Source of the DNA: Chimonanthus salicifolius
Taxonomy: Eukaryota > Streptophyta > Magnoliopsida > Laurales > Calycanthaceae
NCBI GenBank assembly: GCA_013350335.1
Contig: CM023538.1
Location: 45,564,201-45,628,200, forward strand
Reading direction: 5' to 3'
Length of the DNA: 64,000 bases
A program made the translations under genes and the position numbers. Under the pieces are notes generated by a model. That model was not told where the DNA came from, did not search any database, and saw only the letters and a list, made by a program, of their open reading frames with translations. Within the stretch, counting starts at the first letter, position 1; every line of letters starts with the position of its first letter. Positions 1-10,174 of the stretch are shown here, one piece after another.

Positions 1-1198
1 ATTTGTGTAACACGCTTTGGCTTTTCTTGAATTGGATCTTTCATTCTTTTCGACTACTCAAAATCAAATTATCAAAAGCAGATTGGATAAATTAAATCAT
101 TACTTAGCTTTGTAGAAAACCAATAAAAGAAGACTAATTAGAAATTTAAACATATATCTAGAATAATTCATAAAAGATATTTATTAAAAACAACGTGGTA
201 GTCATATCAACTAATTAGAAATTACTAACTATTATTAAAAAAAATTATGACGAAGTCAAGGAGGATCAACAAAGACCCACGTTGATGGATCATTGCTCAA
301 TTTAAAATAAACCTCTATCTTGCTTTCGTTTTTCTCTCATCTACACGTCTGACGCTCATCACATTATCTCTTTCCAGCCCTTTTTTTTTTCCTCATCTTC
401 CCTCTCTTCTTTGCTTATTTTCCCATTGATTTTCGTTGGTGCTAATCTTGGAGATCTTTTTATTTTCTTCAATTTCAGTTGATTCTCATGCCAATGAAAC
501 TAGCAATGGATCGATCAAGCATGCCTCTGATTCGGGTTGCCATCTTTAATGGATTTTCCAGCCACCTCACCATTAATGAAGATTCTTTTCTACGTTGGGC
601 ATTTGAGGTAGGGTCTACTCAATGCTGACGTGTTCAATGACTCAGATTTTGAAGTGGGCCCATAGTGATGTGGCTGCTAACATGGCTTTGAAGTAGGTCC
701 TCTTTTTCCACCGTCAGTCCGATCGTATATCTGGAGAACAACCTCATCAATTTTAATTAATTAAGTCCCAATAGAGTCTCCATCGATTTTGTGAAAATCC
801 CATGCCTGCATCAAATAATTTTAAATTATTCTTCTATCTTTTAACTTTTCACCTATATATAGAATATATTTGGGCTCCTGTCATACATCTATAAAAATTA
901 AGACTTAAATATCTGACATGCTAAAATCATCTTAATTGAATTAATATAATCATATTTTTAATTTCTCTAAACTTTAATAAGTTTTGAATTATTTTCAAAA
1001 AAATTATGATCTTTAAAATTATGTGTTATTTAATTGATTAAAGATAATTTTGTAAGTCTCATGTTAAAAAGTAGACTTCGTTAATAGCTTTATTTCAATG
1101 ACTTTTTATGGGTCCTAAATGGAAGTGATGCATCAAAATATCAAATTATTAACTGATGGGTAAAAATAAAATTGTAGTGATGCATGAGAACATGAACT
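1..1198. other. Intergenic DNA, no gene seen
   Basis: AT-rich non-coding sequence with a pyrimidine-rich stretch around 300-480. I see no convincing open frame, RNA gene or element boundary in it. Confidence 0.5.
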
Positions 1199-1485
1199 TT
1201 CTTAGAAAGATAACAAAGAGAGTGTGTGACGGGTTTACCTGTATATGACTAATTGACTATGACCGTTTAAATTTTAAAGTTTAAAACTTAAAGCGTCTTG
1301 TGGACTAAATTAAATGATCATTGCAGACAAAAGTTAAGGAGACGACTTGACTCTGTCAGAAAGTAGCTTTTTTTTTTTTATCTCTTCTTTTTCTTTCTTT
1401 CTGAATAGCTTAAATAGGGTAAAAATTATGGAGAGTGTCTCTCTCTGCAAGCAATTGTTTCTGCCAAAACTAAAAACATTGAAAG
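1199..1485 (+). promoter_or_regulatory. Upstream region of RLP unit A
   Basis: The stretch from about 1199 to 1350 is clearly similar to 29516-29640 in front of unit C (shared 'gataacaaagagagtgtgtg' and the downstream 'aaattaaa.gatcatt'). A TATA-like 'cttaaata' lies at 1409-1416; the same 'agcttaaata' or 'gcttaaata' box precedes units B and C at a similar distance from the start codon. Unit B lacks the 1199-1350 block, so A and C share an upstream ancestor that B does not. Confidence 0.55.
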
Positions 1486-1825
1486 ATGGCGTTTTGTTGG
1501 ATGATTAGCATTCTCTTGGCTTTCAGTGTTGGTGTTTGTGAGGGATGCCTAAACGTCGAAAGAGAAGCTTTGTTGAAGATTAAAGACGACATCAACGACC
1601 CCAATGGATCCTCTCTTTCTAATTAGGAGGGTCATGATTGTTGCCAATGGTCTGAAATAACTTGTGACAACTCTACTGGTAGAGTGATATAAATACACCT
1701 GTATCACCAAAGAGAAGAACAATTGGGAACATGGTATCCGAATGCCTCATTGTTTGCACAACTTGAGGAACTATCCTATCTAGATATGAGTTTGAATAAG
1801 ATTGGAGGATGGAGGATGCCGCAAG
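1486..1825 (+). pseudogene. RLP unit A, first-exon relic with two stops
   Basis: Translation from ATG 1486 gives a signal peptide, then the mature start CLNVEREALLKIKDDIN and the DCCQWSEITCDNSTGRV cap motif of plant LRR receptor-like proteins. It is closely similar to exon 1 of unit B (13643-14006). Codon 47 is TAG (1624-1626), where unit B has TGG (Trp). Codon 69 is TAA (1690-1692), where unit B has GAA. The 5' splice site is conserved (CAAG|GTAAT after 1825). No later exons are recognisable before unit B, because repeat DNA starts at about 2160. Lost function is inferred from the stops and missing exons; the similarity is seen directly. Confidence 0.9.
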
Positions 1826-2033
1826 GTAATCGTCACTCCCTACTCTCATATTTCATTACATAATTCCAAATAAAAAAGGTGTCTGGTTGTGGAAAAGTGT
1901 TAAAATCAACTCAATATGAAAACCGATATCAAAATATCGGCATTCAAAAAACTGGTATGTATTAAGGGCCAATATTTGACTGGAGAGTGTTAGTCTCTCT
2001 ATTTTATATCATATCAGTTGATAACATGAATCA

Positions 2034-2159
2034 TACTCCCTCTTTCCCAAATTAGTTGTCTTACATGGATTTTAGAATTGTCTCAAAATAGTTGTCTCAT
2101 TTATATTAGAGTAGTATAAAATGTGTTGAAAATGGATGAGATCACATGGAGTGGTAGCC
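2034..2159 (-). mobile_element. Truncated Stowaway-like MITE in unit A intron 1
   Basis: It begins TACTCCCTCTTTCCCAAATT, the typical Stowaway (Tc1/mariner) terminus. It matches the reverse complement of the complete copy at 20662-20852 through 'atggagt.gtagcc' and then stops abruptly at about 2159, where unrelated repeat DNA begins. It lies in the remnant of intron 1, whose first part (1826-2033) matches unit B intron 1. Confidence 0.75.
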
Positions 2160-3357
2160 GACATTTCGTTGTCGCCAATGGCTCAACACTTATGGCACTG
2201 ATGGGTCAGTCCATACAAGACGCTCGTTCTAGTGCAAAACATGCTTGACAGTAGCTTCCCTTAGGAAACTTGTTACCTAGAATGACCTGTCGCCCTTTGC
2301 CGATGGGCCGGTCCTGTATCTCTCAATAGGTCTCTAATTGCCGATATGTCTGTTTATTGAGAGCCCTTATAAGTTCCCAGTCCAGAACTTATAAGTTTTA
2401 TATCGACGAGTCGATGACCACGAGGGGTCATTCAAGTTCATCACCGAGGGGTCAGTGCATACGAGACTCTCAGTCATAGGCATTTCAAAAATGACAGTTC
2501 GAAGTTCCAGAACCAATGTCAACCTGGCCGACCAGTTTTTGACCACGATGGGTCGATCCTGACTACACTGAGGGATCGGTGAAATAAACTGATAGTGTTG
2601 ACAATGAACATAATTCATGTTTCCAAGTTCACTTTTAATTCACTGTTCAGCTTCCTCTCTAGGCATTCTATGTTTATTACCAATATATGCAACTAAGCCT
2701 AGTAGTTCTCTCTCAGGTGTGGGTTCCACCTAGGGTCATCTATAGCCATATACCTGTTGTTGTGATTGCCATGACGACGAGCTTGAGCTTAGTGGAGCAT
2801 GATCTTCTCCCTCGATCATCTTGAGTCTTCAAGCTTCTTGGTATGTGCTTCTACCCGAGTCATGTAATTGACAAACAAAGACTCGGTCAAGCTGAGACAC
2901 TAACATTTATTATGAACTTTAGAAAAGCTTGAAGCTTTCTTCATCCTCCCAGTGTGGTGAGTTTGATCTCCCTTTCTTGAATTTAATTGATTGTATTAAA
3001 TTAATTTTTAATTAGATTTGTGGAATTTTTAATTGCATCTTGAATTAAATTTTCAATTATTTCATTCCCCTTCATCTAATTAAAGTTAGATTCTGCCATT
3101 TAAATTAAGTTCATTGGAGAGTTCTTTGAGTTTAGCCCAAGTTTGAACCTGATTAAAGTTTACAGATGTGTTAATTTGCACACTCAAGCTCGAGATGCCT
3201 CATTCATGTTAAAGCCCAAGAATGCCTATATTTTTTGTTTATGTCATTGAAATCCGTGATTCAGCCTAAAACTCTAAATCTAAAATCAAATTGCAGTTTG
3301 CACTGCATAAGATGAAAATAAAGTCTAAAAGGATCTTATTTAACATTTAAGCTATTG
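2160..3357. repeat. Unclassified repeat DNA
   Basis: No gene seen. Sequence of retroelement character replaces the unit A intron at about 2160. The part at about 2960-3140, rich in 'aattaaatt', resembles 25385-25590 on the same strand and 57350-57600 inverted, so it is a dispersed repeat. Exact ends were not found. Confidence 0.4.
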
Positions 3358-5040
3358 TGTAATAACTCGACCCTAAGTTACTTCTAGACTAAGTTACTTC
3401 CTATAGCTTACTTCTTGGCTAAGTTATTTCCAATAGCTTTACTTTGTAGCTAAGTTTCATTTTCTTAGTCATTAACTTTTCTTACTAACTAAGGTTCTTA
3501 GCAACTAAATCTCTTTTCTTTATAAAAAAGGAGTAGGTCCTTTGATTTTGAGAAAGAGTTCTCTCCGTGCTTTCTCCTAATAGCAGATTTCTTTCTAGCG
3601 TTTGATGATTTCTGCTCTGGAGGACAAATTACTCTCTCCCGAGCAGTGGTAGGGAGTACCAACCTTATTGATATTCGAATATGTTTATTTATTGAATTTT
3701 TATTGATTTTCTATTGGTATTTACTGTTTGTTATTCATGTGTTTGAGATTATACTATATGTTTAATCATTTTCATTAAATCCTTGAGCGAAAGGGGTTAT
3801 TATGTTTAAATGTGATTTGGTCATATGTGGAACGACGTGAGTATGTCCTGATTAATAAAGGTTCTGAAATGTTATATGTTGATATTTTTATACCCCAAAG
3901 AACCAGGCCGGACTCGTCTATTTGATTAAGTACCCTTCACATGAATTATGCTATGTGACTGGCTGAAAGGATTATGCATGAACTTGTATGTGATTATGAC
4001 TGTTGCATGGTGTTTGATTACACAACCCATATGATTTGCCTGACAGAGCCGTGTTTAGCATATGTGAGTTTTCCATATGCAGGGTATGTTCAGGTCTATC
4101 TATGAAATCTATGTATTTGATAGTTGATTTGAGGCAAGGATGGGCTAGATAGCTCCTCATGCAAATTATTGGGTCTAGTGATATTTTAGGATCCAGTGGA
4201 TGTGGTTTATGTGGGTATGGAGTATGGTAATTATTTTCATGTATGATTTGATCTGTGTATAGGGATGTAATTCATATTGATGTAGATATTGTTAATCCAC
4301 AGTAAGTATGTGGGTGTGAGTGGGGATAGACCATCACATTGAGACGCTACTTGCTGATAGGTGGTTATAAATGTGTACTCTCTGTGTTCTCGGTGGAGAG
4401 GAGTAAGGCCAATAGGCCCTAGATTTTGTATTGGAGTGAGGAGTGGGCTAGTGTGAGGTGGGTGGACGAGAAACGTTGTCATGCTACTAAATTGACACTA
4501 CCACAGACATACAACGATGAGGGGTGAGGTTATCACAAGTCCCTCATCGGAGACAGACGAGTGAGACACATGTTGCTGATCCCTAGTATTCATGGATAGA
4601 TGAATAGGTGGATAGGGAGTATGGTATATACATGAGGTTTGTATTATCGGTAGATGTCGTGTATGGATTTGATATAATAAATGGGTACGTCTAGGTAGGA
4701 TATATGATGGTTAGGTCAAGGTTATTGACTTTTGGCAGACCATTATGCCATGTCATCTATTTTGTGACAATTGTGTGTCCATATGTTGAGAATGGATAAT
4801 TATATGATGTATTACTACATAATGATTTGTATGTGCTGTTTATGGTTATGTTTGTGTAGATTATAGAATATATTTAATTCCTGCACATTTTTGCTACAAC
4901 TATTGTACCTCTACTGGGTTTATGATCTGTGGGTCAGTGAAACTCACTCTCTAACAGTTTGCAGAGTACTAGCAGAGGAGGCCAGTGTCACGTCACCAAC
5001 GAGGATGTGGGCCTGGAAGGCGACTAATTTTTCTTTTTAA
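3358..5040 (+). mobile_element. Long-LTR (Gypsy-like) fragment, plus orientation
   Basis: It begins TGTAATAACTCGACCC, matching the starts of the long LTRs at 33227 and 34108 (TGTAATgACCCGgCCC, TGTAATAACCCGACC). Near its 3' part (4911-4955) it has the 'ctactggg...ctcac' block shared with those LTRs. No matching TTACA terminus was found, so the 3' end is approximate or truncated. There is no coding capacity. Family assignment (chromovirus Tekay/Del-like) is inferred from LTR length and termini only. Confidence 0.5.
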
Positions 5041-5278
5041 ACAAATCCAATTATCAAGTCCATGGGCCTCTAAGTGAGCTCAGTTAAGCCCATAGAAAAT
5101 GTCTCACATGCTCATGTGAACAACACATGTGATCCAACACACCGAACCTAAGTTCAATCTTCACTAACCTTCACGAAAATTTTCAGACCTTGCCGACCCA
5201 TCACCCATAGACTTGTCTGTAAAAGCAGTTTGGTCTCATGTTGATCCACTCGTCACTCACGAGGCATCACTGATGACC

Positions 5279-7260
5279 TGTGATGACCCACCATTTCCAA
5301 TGCTTAAAATTAAAGTATATTTTTTAAAAATAGAAATTAGGAAAAGGATGGAGTACGCCACGATGAGTGCCGAGTTCGAGTCCGAAGACCTGACCCTCAA
5401 CTGGCCCAACCTAGCACATGCGTGTGACAACCCACAAAATATTTGTGCATGTGCTAGCACAATCTGCGGAAATAACAATTGCGGAAATATTTATAACATT
5501 CAAACATGATACGAATTCACCTCATTAGCAAAGATAGGAAATTACTCAAACCATAAAAGTCAAATACCATAACGAAGTCCAAAAATAGGAATTATATCTA
5601 AGTTATTACATTGCCAATAAATAATCCTATGAAATTACATTGTTCTACCAAAATATCAAAATAAAGAACTAAGTTTTTCAAACATCTCCTTCTCCACTTT
5701 GTTTAGGGTTGGCTACCACTAGGTTCAACCTCTTCTCCTTTGCCATGATCAGTATTAACATCTAAAGGGGGAAAATGTACGGACTTAGTCAACTTGTCCA
5801 GTAGGAATTCCGATCAAGGAAATGCACTACGAAGTGTGAAAATACAATATCATATAACTATAACAATGTTGGGTATATCACGTGTTATGATATAATATAC
5901 ATTTCTCAAAAGGAATCAAAGTATACTAAAATCTCATGATTTATAAATCATACTTGATAGTTGTCATATAATGATATGCCATGAGTGTCATGAAGTATGA
6001 ATGCCCTTTCATGCTCCACATATCAACCATAATATTCATTTTATTTCAATGGTCTTTTTTATTGGCCACTTATGTCCAACAACATTTGAGGCGGCAACCA
6101 CCAGGGTGTTGGTACCCATTCATAAGTTAACCGAGACTATTAGTGGAGTGTGGACTCTTCCATCTACGTAGGGTTTCGGGACCTCCCTAGGAGCTCTTTG
6201 GCCCAATTAATGACGTAACAATCATACACAAGGACTAGGCCAAAGTATAATACTTGTGTCATTTTATCAATATCATCGTACACGAGAAAAAGCAATGTCT
6301 GGACATTTTATTCTTGACTCGGTAATGCAAATCCCTCTCATTCATCCATGCATGAGGCATATGTATGTAACATGATGACAAAGCCCGTGCATCATGCAAT
6401 TTCAATCATTTCACATAGTTCATAAATCTCAAATCTTTTCAAAATAAAGACAAGATATCATGTGCTCAAAATGTCTCAAAACTCATATAGTGCTATCATC
6501 ATTTTCATAATTGAAATCTCATGATTTTTATAAGAAATCAAATCAAATTAAAATAAAGGCATTTAATTCACAACTATAGTTCTTCAACAATGTAGGAAAA
6601 CTTACCAGATCTAAGATGATCAACGAAAGGGGTAACTCTTAATGTCGCTCGAACGTTGTCGGGACTACCCTCGTTTCCTTTGTCAATGTAAATGTTTCAA
6701 ATCATAACTCTGTGTCATTAAAATACACAATACTTCAATTATGTAGGTCAAACCAAGACCTAAGGGTCATCTATATGATCTACAGAGTCTGAGATATATA
6801 CATACCATATGCACTACTGATCCTAGCATGAACCTCATGCATGATCAAAGCCACATATATCACATATTCACATAATCAATGCATGAAACACTTGCATGGA
6901 CTATTATGATGCATACTACAAGCACCGCTAACCATAACATGAATTACAAGCATATATTTATACCATACACTATTATTGGATATTCCAAAAATTATTCAAC
7001 AACACATCTAACATTCTTTAGACCTCTAATAAACCCCATATTGCATTTTACACCACTAGGCCTCGGCTCCCTAACACCTTTTTGTGTTCCCATTCTGACA
7101 ATCAGAACTATTATCATCCCTTTCATGGAAGCGGCGTCAAGTCTCGCTTTCCGATCCCACTTGGACTTTTCCATCCTATAAATTCCATGGGTCCCATTTT
7201 CAATCTAGAATCTTACAAATTTGACAACATCCAACATAGAAGTTAAGTTGAGTCTCCTCA
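5279..7260 (-). mobile_element. Long-LTR-like fragment, minus orientation
   Basis: The layout resembles the minus-oriented solo LTR at 60697-63811. Both have the inverted conserved block 'tccagtaggaattcc' or 'cccagtaggtattcc' (about 5797 and 61169), and the same order of AT-rich and date-like 'cgggact...agctctttggccca' motifs (6176-6205, 61530-61562). The left end is taken at TGTGATGACCC; the right end is unclear. It is non-coding. Confidence 0.45.
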
Positions 7261-7607
7261 CCTTCTTCAGCTTTAAGTCTTTCACTAGAAATCTATAAAA
7301 ACATTGAAAACACCATAAATTTTCATTTCGATTGCAAATACACTTAAAATATCTCAAAAATAACCTCTTTTGTACATTTTCCAACTAAAAATAGGGTAAT
7401 GACTATGGGTCTCCTAAAATTTTGTTACTTCATTAATTATGTGAGAATAGTCATCTGTCAGCCATCTAAAACACACAATAAAAGGAAAATGAAAATACTC
7501 AGTGTCCGATCTCATATTTTTCCGGCGCCAAGAAAGTATTGAGACTTTGCCCAGAGGGTAAAGTACAGAAAGTAAATAAAAGTATTCAGTTCCCAACCCC
7601 TTTTACA

Positions 7608-7618
7608 TGGTATCAGCC
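7608..7618 (+). other. Primer-binding site of Copia-like element
   Basis: 'tggtatcagcc' directly follows 'ttttaca' and matches the 3' end of initiator tRNA-Met used by plant Copia elements. The sequence before it (about 7400-7607) should be a 5' LTR, but it does not resemble the 3' LTR at 9967. Confidence 0.6.
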
Positions 7619-8421
7619 AGAACTCGATCCATCTTCACCAATTTCTCTACATGCATTCACAAGTTCTTCACTGCTCTTCTATTTGGACGTCTTCAAATCG
7701 GCGTAACTTTATTCTCAGATTCAGATTTGAGACATAACTCCTTGCTCGGACTTTGTCTTTCCTATGTTGTTCAAGAAAGAAAGCAGCCACATACTGAGAA
7801 AGAACAGTGTTTTTGATTTGCTGTTGAACCCCCTCTTGGTGTTGTTCAGGTCTTCAGATCTGCAATTGTTTTTCCCTTTGTTCGCCTGGTGAACCAATCT
7901 CAGTTGCAGGAAGGGTTTGTGGGCAGCAATCTTTGTTCGTTATTCAAAGAAAGGCTTGTGCTGCCTTTCATTTTTGTGGGCTCTGTTGTTTGCAAATCAA
8001 GTTTGGTCCTGGCATCGACGAACCCACTGCAATTTTTTTTTTCTACTGAGGTCTGAGTGTTCTTGGGCGTTTCCTCTATCAGTGCATCTTCTTTCTCAGA
8101 TCTTGATCAATGCCATTATTTCTGATCTGTTTTCAGATCACAAGTTTTATCCTGTCATTGTTGCTTTCGCCGGTGCGTCCTCTGCAGTTTGTTGGTTGTC
8201 GAACCTCAGCCAGATTCAAACACCATCGCTCAGGCCCTCACGACTTTTGGGATGCTCTGCTCTCGACTTTGGTTCTTTCCGATCTTAAACCAAAAGGAGT
8301 GCTTCCTCCTTCTTGGGTTGCAAAATTTCCAGAACAAGCATCCTTACTACAGCGTGTTGCTGTTATTGCCATCCATTTCTTCTTTCTTCTTGTTCTTAGC
8401 GTTGTATTTCCCCAGCTCAGT

Positions 8422-9063
8422 GTTGAAGCAGAGGACAAGAGGACCCATTATGATCCAAATGAACTGGGTTTGGATGGTGGTTTACGGTGCTGAAAACAAA
8501 TTCATTTGGGCAAACATTTAGGGATTATGATGTTGAGAGTGAAAGGAAGAAGAGTGTTGAAGAATTCTATAGGGTGAATCGCATTCACCAATCTGTTAAA
8601 TTTGTAAGAAAAATGAGAGGGGAATATGGCAAGCTGAACAGGGTGGAGATGAGCATCTGGGAATGCTGTGAACTTCTCAATTCATTTGTAGATGAAAGTG
8701 ATCCTGATCTCGATGAGCCTCAGATTGAACACTTGCTACAGACAGCTGAAGCAATCAGGAAAGACTATCCTGATGAGGATTGGTTGCAGCTGACTGGACT
8801 TATCCATGATCTAGGGAAGGTCCTTCTTCATCATAGCTTTGGAGCCCTTCCCCAGTGGGCAGTTGTGGGTGACACATTTCCTATTGACTGTGCTTTCAAT
8901 GAATCCAATGTACATTACAAGTATTTTAAGGAAAACCCAGACCAACAATCTTGCATACAACACCAAGTCGGGAATTTACTCAGAAGGATGCGATTTGGAG
9001 GGGCTGTTGATGATGATGCTCGATATTTTAAGGATGCTTTGTAAAGAAAATGATAACAAATAG
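8422..9063 (+). pseudogene. Captured myo-inositol oxygenase (MIOX) fragment
   Basis: MIOX oxidises myo-inositol to D-glucuronate with a di-iron centre. Recognisable blocks in order: ELGLDGG (about 8459), TNSFGQTFRDYDVESER (about 8496), MSIWECCELLN, DPDLDEPQIEHLLQTAEAIR, LTGLIHDLGKVLLH, LPQWAVVGDTFPIDCAFNES, KYFKENPDQ, and in another frame AYNTKSGIYSEGCDLE. These need at least two frame changes (about 8486 and 8950). Early iron ligands are present (the His of PQIEH and the His-Asp of LIHDLG). The segment where WGHDDYM is expected is unrecognisable and the C-terminal third is absent. No introns interrupt about 600 nt, whereas plant MIOX genes are usually multi-exon, so an mRNA-derived copy is inferred. 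A working enzyme is unlikely. Confidence 0.9.
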
Positions 9064-9350
9064 AAGGACGGGGCTTTTTGAGTTGTCACAATTCAGACCT
9101 AGTATTTTGTTGTTTCTTCTCGCGAAGATTTGGGAGATCTGTGCCAAGAAGAAAGGAGGAGAGCTGAAGAAATGGACATAAATTGCCCTTCTCCTCTTAC
9201 TTTGTTGAAGCCGAAGAAAGGGATGCAACTTGCCCTTCGTTCGAGCACGCATTGTTTTGTCGTTTCTCGAAAATGTGACGGCATGTTTTTCGATACATGT
9301 CCATTTGTTGTGGAATTCATCCACTCCTTTTTTTTGGAGGACTCTGATTC

Positions 9351-9640
9351 GTTCCCATTGTTTGCTGGCCTTTCATGGCTACGGCCTTTATTTGCTAGCC
9401 TTTCATGACTACAGCCTTTGTAGGCCATTTATGGCTACAACCTTACTTGCTGGTATTTATGACTTCAGCCATTATTTGCTGGCCTTTTATGGTTACAATC
9501 CTATTTACTGGTCTTTATGACTTCAGCCATTGCTTGTTGGCATTTTATGGCTACAGCCCTATTTGTTGGTATTTTATGGCTGCAACCCTATTTGCAGTCC
9601 TTTATGGCTACAACCATTGTTTGTTGGCCTTTCCGATCTG
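9351..9640 (+). repeat. Degenerate ~29-bp minisatellite
   Basis: About nine to ten diverged units of 28-30 bp on the pattern 'tgctggccttttatggctac', each ending in 'aacc', 'agcc' or similar. The array lies between the MIOX-derived part and the 3' LTR. Open frames across it simply echo the repeat. Confidence 0.8.
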
Positions 9641-9966
9641 ATTGATTGATGTGATGGCTTCAAACCCTTATTTTTTAGGCTATTCATCGCATGTGTTTAT
9701 CACATCTTGCGATCACTGTTTTTGTTGGACAACTTTCTTGCGGCCACTGCAGTCGTCTGTACCAAGTTCTGTGTTTCAGGCCGCCATCTATGTTTGTCGT
9801 CTGTCATTTTGCAGCCAATCAATACTGCCTCTTCAACAAATTTTGCAGTCAATCAGTTTGCTGCTAACAAATCTTCGTGGCCAGTCGGTTGCTACTTTTA
9901 CAGTTCACCTGTCGATTCTTCACGTTCTAAGATTCATGTTCATCCACGCTTCAGCATGCGGGGGCG

Positions 9967-10174
9967 TGTTGGAATATATTTAGAGTTCTAATATTAATAG
10001 AATTACTGTGTGATTAGGAGTCTAAGTTGGGTTAATCTCTAATTAAGAGATATTTGGTTTATAATTAGATTAAGAGTTTGAGTGTGATTGTGATAGCCTA
10101 GGGTCGGCTAGAGGTTATAAATATATGTAATGGCCTAGGTATTCAATACAATACTCATATTATTTCTTTCTATA
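9967..10174 (+). repeat. 3' LTR of the MIOX-bearing element
   Basis: It starts TGTTGGAATATATTTAG immediately after a G-rich polypurine tract. It contains 'ggttataaatatatg' (TATA-like, about 10113) and ends near 'ttatttctttcta'. A diverged, partial copy sits at 20512-20660 inside intron 4 of the RLP gene ('tagccctagggttggctaga' there, 'tagcctagggtcggctaga' here). The exact 3' end is uncertain because no TSD was found. Confidence 0.65.

Larger units (their letters stand above)
7608..10174 (+). mobile_element. Non-autonomous Copia-like element carrying a MIOX copy
   Basis: The order seen is: primer-binding site (7608), a leader rich in 'cagatctg' motifs like that of the Copia-2 leader, a myo-inositol oxygenase-derived segment (8422-9063), a degenerate minisatellite (9351-9640), a polypurine tract 'gcatgcgggggcg' (9954-9966) and a 3' LTR starting TGTTGGAATATATTTAG (9967). 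No gag or pol reading frame is present. Interpretation: a retrotransposon derivative whose coding region was replaced by captured host transcript. Because the 5' and 3' LTRs do not match, two partial elements lying side by side, or a recombinant, remain possible. Confidence 0.55.

Noticed and set aside
8487..9044. A functional 185-residue MIOX protein
   Set aside because: The first codon is GTG, frames shift at both ends relative to the family, and later iron-ligand regions are absent.
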